A DNA stretch of 64,000 nt from Sinorhizobium meliloti (lineage in GTDB: Bacteria > Pseudomonadota > Alphaproteobacteria > Rhizobiales > Rhizobiaceae). Below are positions 9,583 through 17,649 of this stretch, piece by piece. A program made the translations under genes and the position numbers. The stretch spans positions 2,485,976 through 2,549,975 of the forward strand of contig NZ_CP141212.1 in the NCBI RefSeq assembly GCF_035610345.1, given 5' to 3'. How positions within the stretch are numbered: the first letter of the stretch is position 1; every line of letters begins with the position of its first letter. Under the pieces are notes generated by a model. That model made no database searches, was not told the DNA's origin, and saw nothing but the letters and a program-made list of their open reading frames with translations.

Positions 9583-11223
9583 CTATTCCTTGGATACGTT
9601 CCAGACGTAGTTGGTGTCGAAGCTCGGTCCGAGCGTGAAGCCCTCGACGTTGCCGCGGAGGCCGGCGACCTCCGTCTGCTGAAAGATCAGGATGAAAGGA
9701 CTATTCTCGAGAACCGTCTTCTGCAGCTCCTTGTAGATATCGGCGCGCTTGGCGCTGTCGCGTTCGAGGAGCGCGTCCTTGGTCTTCTTGCTGAGTTCCG
9801 GAACGTCCCAGGCGTTGCGCCAGGCGAGCGTCTTGTTCGTGCCTTCGTCGGAATTGTCCGGATTGTTGGTGAAGGTATCGGCATTGGAGTGCGGATCGAA
9901 ATAATCCATGCCCCACTGACCGATATACATATCGTGGTTGCGGGCGCGGTACTTGGTCAGCGTCTGCTTGCCGTCACCGGGAATGATTTCGAGCTTCACG
10001 CCCGCCTCGGCCAGGGTCTGCTGGAAAGATTCGGCAATGCCGGTCACCGGCTGGGTGTTGCGCACATCCATCGTGACCGTGAAGCCGTCGGGATAACCCG
10101 CCTTCGCCAGCAGTTCCTTCGCCTTGGCAACGTCGAACGTGTAGGGGTTCTCGTTGAGAGCACCGAGCACGCCCTTCGGCAGGAAGCTCTGGTGAATCTC
10201 GCCTATGCCCTTGATCAGCGTCGAGCCGATCGCGTCATAGTCGACCAGATACTTGAAGGCCTGCTGCACCTCGGGTTTTGCCAGCGTCTCGTTCTTCTGG
10301 TTGAGACTGATGTAGTAGACCGTGCCCTTCGGCGCGCTCGCCATCGCCAGATCGGCATTCTTGCCGACCGCCTCGTAGTCGCCCGGCTCGAGGTTTCGCG
10401 CCACGTCGATGTCGCCGGCTTCGAGCGCCAGCCGCTGGCCGGAGCTTTCCTTCATGTGACGGTAGATGACGCGGGCGAGTTTCGCCGGTTCGCCGTAGAA
10501 GTTTTCGTTGCGCTCCAGAACCACGACTTCGTTTGCGCGCCATTCGCGCAGCTTGAACGGACCGGATCCGGCGTAACCGGTCTTCAGCCATTCATTGCCG
10601 AAGTCGTTGTCGTATTTGTATTCGTCGCTCGGCGTAACGGATTTCACGTGCTCGAGCACGAGCTTCTTGTCCACGACGGAGGCGACGGTCGCCGTGAGAC
10701 AGTTGAGCACGAAGCTCGGCGCGTAGGGTTGGTCGACCGTGAAGACGAAGGTCTCGGCGTCGGCGGCCTTCGCCTTTTCCGTGACGTTGTCGCCGGTGAG
10801 GCCGAACTGCGTAAGAATGAAGGCCGGGCTCTTGTCGAGCTTGACGGCGCGTTCGAACGAATAGGCGACGTCCTCGGCGGTGATCGGATTGCCGGAGGCG
10901 AATTTCATGCCGGACTTGAGCTTGAACGTATAGGTCAGGCCGTCATCGGAGACCGTCCAGCTTTCGGCGAGGTCGCCGATGACCTTGGACGTGTCGTTGA
11001 GATCGAGCCGGACGAGCAGGCTGTAGGTGTTGCTGGTCATCTCGGCGGTCGACAGCTCGAAAGCTTCGCCCGGATCCATGGTGATGATGTCGTCGAACGC
11101 GAATCCCTCGACCAGCGTATCCTTCGGCGTTTCCGCGAAGGACGGCTGGGCCGCACCCATTGCCATGGCGAGTGCCGCCGAGGCGGCAAGAACTCGAAAA
11201 CGTCCGTTGAGCTTGTGCATCAT
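9583..11223 (-). CDS. Peptide ABC transporter periplasmic substrate-binding protein (SBP family 5)
   Basis: A solute-binding protein of about 546 residues in the family that binds peptides, nickel or opines. The start at 11223 is chosen because AGAGGGA lies about 8 bases upstream and it opens a clean Sec signal, with a hydrophobic core LAASAALAMAMGA and cleavage near SFA-E; there is no lipobox cysteine. Starting further upstream at 11325 would overlap the dipeptidase gene and bury the signal peptide. Family features include PYAPSFVL, ELLAKAGYPDGF and GQWGMDYFDPHSNADTF. It sits just downstream of the dipeptidase gene, so a di- or oligopeptide ligand is the best inference. Confidence 0.92.
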   Translation of the reverse strand: MMHKLNGRFRVLAASAALAMAMGAAQPSFAETPKDTLVEGFAFDDIITMDPGEAFELSTAEMTSNTYSLLVRLDLNDTSKVIGDLAESWTVSDDGLTYTFKLKSGMKFASGNPITAEDVAYSFERAVKLDKSPAFILTQFGLTGDNVTEKAKAADAETFVFTVDQPYAPSFVLNCLTATVASVVDKKLVLEHVKSVTPSDEYKYDNDFGNEWLKTGYAGSGPFKLREWRANEVVVLERNENFYGEPAKLARVIYRHMKESSGQRLALEAGDIDVARNLEPGDYEAVGKNADLAMASAPKGTVYYISLNQKNETLAKPEVQQAFKYLVDYDAIGSTLIKGIGEIHQSFLPKGVLGALNENPYTFDVAKAKELLAKAGYPDGFTVTMDVRNTQPVTGIAESFQQTLAEAGVKLEIIPGDGKQTLTKYRARNHDMYIGQWGMDYFDPHSNADTFTNNPDNSDEGTNKTLAWRNAWDVPELSKKTKDALLERDSAKRADIYKELQKTVLENSPFILIFQQTEVAGLRGNVEGFTLGPSFDTNYVWNVSKE

Positions 11224-11270
11224 ATCGCGCTTCCCTCTTTTAACCCTTCTCGGGCTTTTCTTCATGATGA

Positions 11271-12326
11271 TCAGGCAGGCTTGTGCCACGCCTGACCCAG
11301 AACTCTCAGCCAGTTCTCCCGGCATATTTTCGCCAGGTCGGCGTCACCATATCCGGCGTCTTCCAGCGCGGCAACGAGCTTCTGATTCCCCGCCGCGTCG
11401 GCGATTTCCTCGGGGATGGTCGCGCCGTCGAAGTCCGATCCGAGCCCCACGCAATCGATACCGATACGCTCGACCAGATAGTCGACGTGGCGGACCATGT
11501 CGGAAAGCGGCGTCGTCGCGTTCTCCTGCCCATCGGGGCGCAGCATCGTCGTCGCATAGTTGAGGCCGACGATGCCGCGGCTCTCGCGGATGGCGTCGAG
11601 CTGCCGGTCGGTCAGGTTACGGGCGACCGGCGTCAGCGCATGAACATTGGAATGGCTGGCGACGAGCGGCTGGTCGGTCGTTTTCGCCACGTCCCAGAAA
11701 CCCTTTTCCGTGATGTGTGCGAGGTCGATCAGAATGCCGAGCCGGTTGCAGGCGCGCACGAGTTCGAAGCCGGCTTCGGTAAGGCCGGCCCCCGTATCGG
11801 GCGACATGGGGTAGGCGAAGGGAACGCCATGACCGAACACGTTATGGCGGCTCCACACGGGGCCGAGCGAGCGAAGTCCGGCGGCGTGAAAGGTCTCCAG
11901 CGCCGCGAGGTCGGGTCCGATCGCCTCGCAGCCCTCCATATGCAGGACGGCAGCAAACACTTCGTCGGCCATTGCCGCGCGTATCTCTTCAACTGAACGG
12001 CAAAGCCGCCAGGCGCCCGCGCGGTCGAGCTTGAACGCGATGTCTGCGAGCTCCATGGCGGTCGCGAGCGACGGCAAGTGGTCGAGCGGCGCCGCCATGG
12101 GCGTCGCGTAATGGCCATTCTCATCCGGCGTCTTGAGCACCAGATCGCCGGACGGGACGTAAATCGCACAGAGGCCGCCTGCGAGACCGCCTGCCCTGGC
12201 GCGCGCCGCATCGATGTGGCCCTTATCGGTGCCTTCCGAAAACTCGGCCACCGGGTCGGCACCGCCGCGTGCATGTTGCCAAAGGCGCAAAAGCACATCG
12301 TTATGGCCGTCGAAAACCGCCTGCAT
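11271..12326 (-). CDS. Membrane dipeptidase family (M19) zinc dipeptidase
   Basis: A 351-residue renal-dipeptidase-like hydrolase. Zinc ligands are visible: FDGHND near the N terminus, MEGCEAIG carrying the bridging glutamate, and histidines in LIDLAHITEKG and VASHSNVHAL. GLGSDFDG holds the conserved aspartate near the C terminus. There is no signal peptide, so the bacterial protein is probably cytoplasmic and cleaves dipeptides after import. The ATG at 12326 is used; a TTG two codons upstream is possible. It is the first gene of the leftward operon that continues with the peptide ABC transporter, and the two functions fit together. Confidence 0.9.
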   Translation of the reverse strand: MQAVFDGHNDVLLRLWQHARGGADPVAEFSEGTDKGHIDAARARAGGLAGGLCAIYVPSGDLVLKTPDENGHYATPMAAPLDHLPSLATAMELADIAFKLDRAGAWRLCRSVEEIRAAMADEVFAAVLHMEGCEAIGPDLAALETFHAAGLRSLGPVWSRHNVFGHGVPFAYPMSPDTGAGLTEAGFELVRACNRLGILIDLAHITEKGFWDVAKTTDQPLVASHSNVHALTPVARNLTDRQLDAIRESRGIVGLNYATTMLRPDGQENATTPLSDMVRHVDYLVERIGIDCVGLGSDFDGATIPEEIADAAGNQKLVAALEDAGYGDADLAKICRENWLRVLGQAWHKPA

Positions 12327-12505
12327 TCCCAAATTTTCCTTCGTTATATCAGGGAGATCGGATGGGACATCGCCACCCCGCGTCCGGACGGAGACGAAAG
12401 GCGATGCTATTGAAACGGACTGCGCATTTCAATGAATATCCGGGAATTTCAGTGGATAGGCTGTAGCGAAAACTTGCAGGAAGCCGACCGCGATCGTCAC
12501 CGCGA

Positions 12506-12847
12506 TCAATGGAACGTGGATTTCGAGAAGAGGTTGAGTACCAGCACGCCGGCGATGATGAGCCCCAGCCCGAGAATAGCCGGCAGATCGAGCTTCTGAC
12601 CGAAAACTACGTAGCCGGCGATCGAGATCAGCACGATGCCGAGGCCGCTCCAGAGCGCATAGGCGATCCCGACCGGGATGTAGCGGAGCGCATAGGAGAG
12701 GAAGAAGAAGGCGACCGCGTAGCACAGAACCATGAGCACGGTGGGCGTCAGCCGCGTGAAGTGCTGCGCCGCCTGCATGGCGGAAGTGCCGAGCACTTCG
12801 AAGACGATGGCGATCACCAGAACGGTGTAGAGCGTGGCGGGATTCAC
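12506..12847 (-). CDS. Small multidrug resistance (SMR) family transporter
   Basis: A 113-residue four-helix membrane protein of standard SMR length. The first helix carries the essential acidic residue E17 (VFEVLGTSAMQ). YAVAFFFLSYALRYIPVGIAYALWSGLGIV is the SMR signature region, spanning helices 2-3. It should act as a dimer exchanging protons for cationic compounds or polyamines. The gene lies about 45 bases downstream of the TetR gene on the same strand, so the two likely form a self-regulated pair. An Sug/guanidinium-export role cannot be excluded from sequence alone. Confidence 0.9.
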   Translation of the reverse strand: MNPATLYTVLVIAIVFEVLGTSAMQAAQHFTRLTPTVLMVLCYAVAFFFLSYALRYIPVGIAYALWSGLGIVLISIAGYVVFGQKLDLPAILGLGLIIAGVLVLNLFSKSTFH

Positions 12848-12893
12848 GGAACGTCTCCGATCGAAGTATGGGAAAGCGGCACGGGTCTGCCCT

Positions 12894-13448
12894 CTATTCC
12901 AGCGAAAGCGCGTTGAGCTTCTGAAGCAGGATCGCCCTGGTCGACGCTTCGATGTCGTGGCTGCGCATCAGATCCGACAGCCAGACGCCATCGGCGGCGA
13001 AGCGGGCGAGCAGGCAATTTGGCGAACTGTCCGTCGCGGCGAATTGCGCGGACCGGCGCGCCACCCATTCGCGCCAACGCTCCTTGAGGTGCGGCTCGGC
13101 CAGGAGCGCAATAGTCAGCATCTGCCAACCTTGCGCCTCCGCATCGAGCGCGAAACAGACGCCGAGATAGGCACGCGTAAAGCGTCCCTTCTCGACGTCA
13201 TCTCCGGCCATCGCTTCGTCGAGGGCGCTGTCGAAACGCACGACAAGATCATCGAAAAGGGCGTCGAGCAGAGCCAGCTTGTTCGGGAAATGGTGCAACA
13301 GCCCGCCTTTGCTGACACCCGCCGCCTGCGATACGGCGTCGAGGGTGACCGCGGCGATGCCCTGCTCCAGCGACAGGCGTCCCGCGACCTCCAGCAATTG
13401 CCGGCGGACGCGTTGCGGCTGTTTTTTTCTTGATGGGGCGTTTGTCAT
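12894..13448 (-). CDS. TetR/AcrR family transcriptional regulator, likely local repressor of the SMR gene
   Basis: A 184-residue TetR-type repressor. The N-terminal helix-turn-helix (residues about 15-60) includes AVTLDAVSQAAGVSKGGLLHHFPNKLALLDALF, which matches TetR DNA-binding domains. The C-terminal half is the divergent ligand-binding domain. The basic start SRKKQPQRVRRQLL is typical. The gene is cotranscribed with the downstream SMR transporter. A perfect inverted repeat lies only 14 bases upstream of its start codon, which suggests autoregulation and control of efflux. Confidence 0.88.
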   Translation of the reverse strand: MTNAPSRKKQPQRVRRQLLEVAGRLSLEQGIAAVTLDAVSQAAGVSKGGLLHHFPNKLALLDALFDDLVVRFDSALDEAMAGDDVEKGRFTRAYLGVCFALDAEAQGWQMLTIALLAEPHLKERWREWVARRSAQFAATDSSPNCLLARFAADGVWLSDLMRSHDIEASTRAILLQKLNALSLE

Positions 13449-13461
13449 ATCTCATAAACAT

Positions 13462-13475
13462 ACCGTCTGGACGGT
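13462..13475. promoter_or_regulatory. Inverted repeat, candidate TetR operator
   Basis: ACCGTC-TG-GACGGT is a perfect 6-bp inverted repeat with a 2-bp spacer, directly upstream of the TetR gene start at 13448. Palindromes of this size and position are usual operators for SMR-linked TetR repressors. Binding is inferred. Confidence 0.55.
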
Positions 13476-13622
13476 TTGTCAAGTGGCTTTCCTCGGGGCG
13501 ACGATTGTCGCGCGGAAGGCAGACGACGATCTCTGCCGCGCCGAAAAGCCGCAAGCGAAGGAATGGCAAGGCATTGCCCGCCCGGGTCGCGCGCTGTACC
13601 AATCCCGGCGAGGAACGTGACC

Positions 13623-14015
13623 ATGACGGAACCGCAAACGACGACGTTTTACGAGGCGATCGGTGGCGACGCCACCGTGCGCGCCCTGACGCGGCGCTTC
13701 TACGAACTGATGGACAGCCTGCCCGAGGCGGCGAACTGCCGCGCCATCCACCCGCCGGATCTGACCGGCAGCGAGGAAAAGTTCTACGAATATCTGACCG
13801 GCTGGCTCGGTGGACCGCTGATCTATGTGCAGAAACGCGGCCACCCCATGCTGCGTCGCCGGCACTTCATTGCCGGGATCGGGCCTGTCGAGCGCGACGA
13901 ATGGCTTCTCTGCTTCACCCGCGCACTCGAAGAAACCGTCTCCCACCCGAAGCTGAGGGAGATCATTCTGGAGCCGATCACCCGGCTCGCCCATCATATG
14001 CAGAACAAGGAATAG
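13623..14015 (+). CDS. Group II truncated haemoglobin
   Basis: A 130-residue globin of the short 2-on-2 class. FYEAIGGDATVRALTRRFYELM is the trHb A/B-helix region with the group II F-Y pair (F26, Y27). The proximal histidine is H81 in MLRRRHFIAG, and W94 in RDEWLLCF is the group II G8 tryptophan. The ATG at 13623 is chosen because AGGAACGTGACC precedes it; upstream extension gives only arginine-rich filler. Such proteins bind O2 or NO and are linked to redox or nitrosative stress tolerance. The next gene starts 5 bases downstream, so the pair is probably one transcript. Confidence 0.9.
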   Translation: MTEPQTTTFYEAIGGDATVRALTRRFYELMDSLPEAANCRAIHPPDLTGSEEKFYEYLTGWLGGPLIYVQKRGHPMLRRRHFIAGIGPVERDEWLLCFTRALEETVSHPKLREIILEPITRLAHHMQNKE

Positions 14016-14020
14016 CCAGG

Positions 14021-14383
14021 ATGCCGAACAGCGGACTGCGCTCGACCATGCTTTTCGTAGCCGGCCTCATGGGCCTCTTCGGCGTCGCGAGTGCCGCCGC
14101 CGCTTCGCATGGCGATCCGCGTCTTCTCGGCGGCGCATCGGCCATGTGCCTCGCCCACGCACCGGCGCTCGTCGCGCTTCATGCCGGATGGGCGCACTTC
14201 CGCACCGCCGCCCTCGCCGCCTTGCTGCTGGCGGCAGGCACGGCACTCTTTGCCGGAGACCTCACCATGCGCCATTTCTCTGGCCACGGCCTCTTCCCAA
14301 TGTCGGCGCCGCTCGGGGGCCTGACGATGATGGCCGGCTGGCTTGCCGTCGCGATCGGGGCATTCCTGCGCCCGGAAGCGTGA
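14021..14383 (+). CDS. DUF423 family small membrane protein
   Basis: A 120-residue, largely hydrophobic protein with about four helices: an N-terminal helix running into VASAAAASHGDPRLL, two central alanine/leucine-rich helices, and a last helix (GGLTMMAGWLAVAIGAFLR). The motif GDLTMRHFSGHGLFPMSAPLGG is typical of DUF423 (YgdD-like) inner-membrane proteins of unknown function. It starts 5 bases after the truncated haemoglobin stop with an AGGATG context, so translation is probably coupled. No function is assigned. Confidence 0.8.
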   Translation: MPNSGLRSTMLFVAGLMGLFGVASAAAASHGDPRLLGGASAMCLAHAPALVALHAGWAHFRTAALAALLLAAGTALFAGDLTMRHFSGHGLFPMSAPLGGLTMMAGWLAVAIGAFLRPEA

Positions 14384-14690
14384 GGAGGGACAAGCCCGAA
14401 GTACAGGAATTCCGGTAAGAGGGGAGTTTCAGTATGCAGTCGCACATTTTCGGAGGCAGACTGGCCTTCCGGATGAAAGTGAACCAAACCTGTTGAGATT
14501 CGGAGGCCTGCAATCTCTCCTCGCCTCATTCCTGTGATTGTCACAGGGATCCAGCAGCGCCGCGTCTGCGGCGCGGGAAGCGTTCTTTCAGCCCAAGGAC
14601 TTGGTCTGGCTGGATTCCTGTGACAAGCACAGGAATGAGGAAATCAAACAAGCCGCCGCGGGTTCGCCAAGCATGACGGCGCGCTGAAGA
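14384..14690. repeat. Intergenic region with a terminal-inverted-repeat element (14524-14640)
   Basis: About 307 bases without a supported gene. The right half is an element of about 117 bp bounded by imperfect 32-bp inverted ends: the left end starts CCTCATTCCTGTGATTGTCA and the right end ends GACAAGCACAGGAATGAGG, with two mismatches between arms. Its inner part (CGCCGCGTC...TTCTTTCAGCCC) recurs at 26558-26634. It encodes nothing and looks like a dispersed palindromic repeat. The left 140 bases show no clear feature. Confidence 0.6.
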
Positions 14691-15005
14691 TCAGGCACCC
14701 TCGACGACGGTAAAGCCCTCGAACTTCGGGGGACCGAGATACATTGCCTTGTTTTCGCCGGCGCTTCGGTGCGCCGCCCGGAAATTATCGGACTTGGTCC
14801 AGGCGATGAAGGCGTCCTTGGTCTCCCAGGCCGATTTCGAAATAAAAGGCGTGTAGCCTTCCTCCGGCACGCTGTCGCCGCGCAGCAGATGGAATTCGAT
14901 GAAGCCCGGCATCTCCGAGAGAGAAGAGTCCCGCGCCTTCCAGACCGCCTCGAAGGCCTCCTCCTGGCCGGCTGCGACACGGAAACGGTTCATGGCGAAA
15001 AACAT
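14691..15005 (-). CDS. IsdG-type haem-degrading monooxygenase (ABM fold)
   Basis: A 104-residue antibiotic-biosynthesis-monooxygenase-fold protein. The IsdG/IsdI catalytic triad is conserved in position: N6 in MNRFRV, W69 in FIAWTKSDNF and H79 in FRAAHR. SLSEMPGFIEFHLLRG also matches the family. These enzymes open the haem ring to release iron; rhizobial relatives HmuQ and HmuD do this in Bradyrhizobium. The start at 15005 has AGGAGA 8 bases upstream. The haem uptake operon lies about 2.7 kb away, which supports haem as substrate. The exact product is unknown. Confidence 0.82.
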   Translation of the reverse strand: MFFAMNRFRVAAGQEEAFEAVWKARDSSLSEMPGFIEFHLLRGDSVPEEGYTPFISKSAWETKDAFIAWTKSDNFRAAHRSAGENKAMYLGPPKFEGFTVVEGA

Positions 15006-15085
15006 GGCTAGCTCTCCTGTAGCGGGATGAGGAAAGTGTGTGCGGTTTTTCGCCCGCATCCCGCGCCTCAACTATTAGCGCATCC

Positions 15086-15176
15086 CAATGTTTCATGGAA
15101 ACACTGGAAGGCCCTAACCCTTGGTCCAACGCACTTCCGGACGGAAGCCGTTACACACGTTTCCTGGAAGCGATCT
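15086..15176 (-). repeat. RIME-like palindromic repeat, copy 1
   Basis: This stretch is the reverse complement, at about 90 percent identity by eye, of the element at 50865-50957. It shares CAATGTTTCATGGAAACACT and the block GGTCCAACGCACTTCCGGAC. Two nested palindromic segments are present, as in the rhizobial intergenic mosaic elements (RIME). It overlaps the stop codon of the small gene to its right by 2 bases. Confidence 0.65.
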
Positions 15177-15441
15177 AGGCCTTCTTTTGCGAGACGGGCT
15201 GCGCGGTCGTTGACGGAAACGGCAGGACAGATCCCCCGCTCGGCGGCGCAAGGCCGAGAGGATCCCTCGCCGGCGGGCGCGCTTGCCAGGTCGGAAATTC
15301 GGTCACGTTTTCGTTTTCCTCAAGCATCCGTGCTCGGCGCGTGAGAAGCTCGTAGAGCTCGGGAACCAGTCCGTCACCGAATTGCGAAGCGAGTTTGTGA
15401 AGACCGATCATCGTCATCTGATCGGGACGTTCGTCATGCAT
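15175..15441 (-). CDS. Small hypothetical protein
   Basis: An 88-residue protein I do not recognise. The first 45 residues (MHDERPDQMTMIGLHKLASQ onward) look helical and amphipathic. The rest is proline-rich and probably disordered, with a PPARDPLGLAPPSGG segment. The ATG at 15441 is preferred because GGAG lies 7 bases upstream; an ATG four codons earlier is possible. It follows the DUF2325 gene by about 50 bases on the same strand and may be cotranscribed. No motif indicates function. Confidence 0.55.
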   Translation of the reverse strand: MHDERPDQMTMIGLHKLASQFGDGLVPELYELLTRRARMLEENENVTEFPTWQARPPARDPLGLAPPSGGSVLPFPSTTAQPVSQKKA

Positions 15442-15492
15442 TGGAAGCTCCATGCGGCCGGCGAGAATGCCGTCTGACCGCTCGTAAAAGAT

Positions 15493-15906
15493 TCAGTTCT
15501 CGCTGCCGTTTCCGGTCAGATCCTGAAGCGCCCGCTCGAGACTCGACTTCGAGCCGTTGCGCAACGGCACGAAGGCCTTGCCCCACTTCTTGCAGCCGGT
15601 CTTCACGCGAAGACACGCATCGTGGCTGATGCAGTCGATCGGGCAGAAGACGCAGTCGACCGAGGGCAGGACGCGATCGATGCGCGACACCGCCTCCCGT
15701 AAACCGCCGTCATGGTGGATGAGTTCCGCACCGTAGGAACTGGCGATCTGGCGCAGATGCGCAACCTGGCAGTCGCGTCCGCCGACATAGAGGAAGCTGC
15801 GGCCCTCGAGCGTCACCTTTCCGGCATTGGATTGCGGCTGGCTCTGCGCATCCTTCGCCCTGCCCTTGCCGCCCTTGCCTGCATTCTGGTGCCGCTTGCC
15901 ACCCAT
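15493..15906 (-). CDS. DUF2325 domain-containing protein
   Basis: A 137-residue protein. The first 30 residues are lysine/glycine/glutamine-rich and probably disordered. The DUF2325 domain follows: FLYVGGRDCQVAHLRQIA, ELIHHDGG and then CVFCPIDCISHDACLR, ending with CKKWGKAFVPLRNGSKSSLE. The clustered cysteines suggest metal or redox sensitivity, but this is inference. The ATG at 15906 is chosen over 15969 because the longer form adds only an arginine-rich stretch. It lies downstream of tonB on the same strand, in a haem/iron region. No biochemical function is established for the family. Confidence 0.75.
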   Translation of the reverse strand: MGGKRHQNAGKGGKGRAKDAQSQPQSNAGKVTLEGRSFLYVGGRDCQVAHLRQIASSYGAELIHHDGGLREAVSRIDRVLPSVDCVFCPIDCISHDACLRVKTGCKKWGKAFVPLRNGSKSSLERALQDLTGNGSEN

Positions 15907-16113
15907 CCGTCGTCTCCGTCTTGCTTCGCGACGCCGGCCCTGCGGCCCATCGCCAATCAGATTTGGCACACACCGATCGGTTGCGTGACGGAGGCAACCT
16001 ATAAAACTTGATAGCAGGAGTAAAGTATAAACATGAGTGTTTTGATCATATATTTCGATGCTCGCCTTCGCGACTTTTTCCTCGCTCGCGGAAGCAGATT
16101 CACAGCGCTGAAT

Positions 16114-17040
16114 TCACCGGGTGAAGGACACCGGGATGTTGAATTCCCATCTGTCGCGGCCCGCACCGGCGGGAATGGCCGGGAAAGGTGCCGCCCGGCG
16201 CACGGTTTCCAACGCCGCCTGATCGAGGACGGGTGAACCGGCGCTTTTCGTTATGCCGACCCTTGCCACCCCACCACCGGAAGTTACGGTAAAGCTGACA
16301 TGGGCAACACCGCGCAGCCCCTGCCGTCTGGCCTCGGCCGGGTAGCGAATAGCGCGGGTCAGCTTTCTTCTGACCTTGCCGGGATAGTTCGACACCGCGG
16401 CATTGCCGATTTCCCGCGACGCACCGCGGCTTTCTCCGGTGGCGGCAGCCGCCGTGGCATTCTCCACGCCGTCGGTCTTCCCCTTTTTCTGCGATTTCGC
16501 CTGGGCGCCGCCCTCACCTGCCTTTTTTCGGACGACCTTCTTTTTCTTCGCCGGCTCCTTCTTCGGCTCCACCTTCTCGACCTCGGGCTTCAAGACTTCC
16601 TCAGGGTCCGGTCTCTCCTGCGGAATGACGGTCTCGACCGGAGCGATGCTTGCGATCACGTCTGCTTCTTCGACCTGGCTCGCCGGCATCTCTTCCGCGG
16701 GGAGTATGACGTCCGCCTCCGTCGGCGTCATCTCGGACGGCTCCTGGGCAACAGGTTCGGTCGGCACCGGCTCTACGGCTTCGACCACCTCTTCCGTCGG
16801 TTCGATCTCGGTCGGCTTCAGTTCCTCGGGCGTCTCTTCCGTCGGCTCCACCACTTCGGATGGGTCCCCCGCCTGAACGGCATCTTCGAAGGCGTTGCCG
16901 AGCATCGACACTTCCACGGTGGAGCCGCCGGCGATGAGCGCCAGCTCCTTTTCCTCATCAGGAGCAAGCAACATCGCCCCGCCGGCATGCGCCAGCAGGG
17001 AAAGGCCGATCGCCGTCGCCCATTTCACCATGTGTTTCAT
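16114..17040 (-). CDS. tonB: TonB energy-transducing protein
   Basis: A 308-residue TonB. The N-terminal membrane anchor WATAIGLSLLAHAGGAMLL contains the S-x3-H pair (S14, H18) needed for contact with ExbB/ExbD. Residues about 55-180 form a long Pro/Glu-rich periplasmic linker followed by a lysine block (EKVEPKKEPAKKKKVVRKK). The C-terminal domain shows IRYPAEARRQGLRGVAHVSF, GSPVLDQAALETVRRAAPFP and WEFNIPVSF, the TonB beta-alpha-beta fold. It powers outer-membrane receptors such as haem receptors. The upstream gene on the same strand ends about 40 bases before it, and hmuPSTUV diverges from the same promoter region. Confidence 0.93.
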   Translation of the reverse strand: MKHMVKWATAIGLSLLAHAGGAMLLAPDEEKELALIAGGSTVEVSMLGNAFEDAVQAGDPSEVVEPTEETPEELKPTEIEPTEEVVEAVEPVPTEPVAQEPSEMTPTEADVILPAEEMPASQVEEADVIASIAPVETVIPQERPDPEEVLKPEVEKVEPKKEPAKKKKVVRKKAGEGGAQAKSQKKGKTDGVENATAAAATGESRGASREIGNAAVSNYPGKVRRKLTRAIRYPAEARRQGLRGVAHVSFTVTSGGGVARVGITKSAGSPVLDQAALETVRRAAPFPAIPAGAGRDRWEFNIPVSFTR

Positions 17041-17080
17041 TCTGTCTTGCCTTCCGCCGGCAATTTCGAGAACGCGAACC

Positions 17081-17509
17081 TCAGCCCTTGAGCTCCACGG
17101 CCGATTTCGAGCCGGTCTTCAGGCCCGTCATACATGCACCCTTGTCGACGCCTTCGCCGACGCAGGTCGGCGCATCGTTGATCAGCAGGCTTTTCACCGC
17201 CTCGCACTTCGTACCCGGCAGATCGAATTGCCTGACTTTCGTCTTGCCCGCGGGAAGATCCCTGAAATCGAGCACGGCCATGCGCTCGACCAGACCTTTC
17301 TGATCGAAGAGCACGAATTCGAACGAGACCTTCGAAAGAGCGAGCGCGCTACTGGCGACGAAGGTCAACTTGCATCCCTTTTCCGACGACGCGATCTCGT
17401 TGAGCTCGATCGAAAGGCCGGCTGGCGCGGCAGCATCCTGCGCTACGGCTGCCCCTGCCGTGAAGAGAGCTGCAAAGGCCGCAAAGGCAAAACGGGAAAA
17501 ATAAGTCAT
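17081..17509 (-). CDS. Conserved periplasmic protein upstream of tonB
   Basis: A 142-residue exported protein. A Sec signal FAFAAFAALFTAGAAVAQ-D is cleaved near residue 23. The mature part contains LSIELNEIASSEKGCKLTFV, then FVLFDQKGLVERMAVLDFRD and three further cysteines (TKCEAV, APTCVGEG, GACMTGL), which may form disulfides. I do not know a function. Position before tonB, in the same orientation and probably in the same transcript, suggests a role linked to TonB-dependent uptake. The ATG at 17509 is used; the extension to 17554 would spoil the signal peptide. Confidence 0.75.
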   Translation of the reverse strand: MTYFSRFAFAAFAALFTAGAAVAQDAAAPAGLSIELNEIASSEKGCKLTFVASSALALSKVSFEFVLFDQKGLVERMAVLDFRDLPAGKTKVRQFDLPGTKCEAVKSLLINDAPTCVGEGVDKGACMTGLKTGSKSAVELKG

Positions 17510-17607
17510 CCTGGCACCACTCGCTGTCCGCGGCGGTCCTTTCGGTTCCCGCACGCGTTCCTTTTAACTTGACCGCAACATTCCGGTATTGCGTCCTTAA
17601 TGAAATA

Positions 17608-17622
17608 TGAGTAGTGAAGTCA
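17608..17622. promoter_or_regulatory. IRO-like motif TGA-N9-TCA (candidate RirA iron-responsive site)
   Basis: TGAGTAGTGAAGTCA fits the TGA-N9-TCA pattern reported for RirA-linked iron-responsive operators in Rhizobiales. It lies in the shared upstream region of hmuP (rightward) and the tonB transcript (leftward). On the minus strand a TTGACT -35-like hexamer overlaps it. The motif is short, so chance occurrence is possible; the position is what makes it credible. Confidence 0.5.
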
Positions 17623-17649
17623 AGATACTAACTGGAATGGGCGGGATCA

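Noticed and set aside
15976..16050. A second IRO motif near AACTTGATAGCAGGAGTAAA
   Set aside because: TGA-N9-TAA has one mismatch in the right half-site and does not lie upstream of a well-placed start.
16300..17091. A 263-codon plus-strand frame over tonB
   Set aside because: It arises from the Pro/Glu/Lys repeats of the TonB linker read in reverse.
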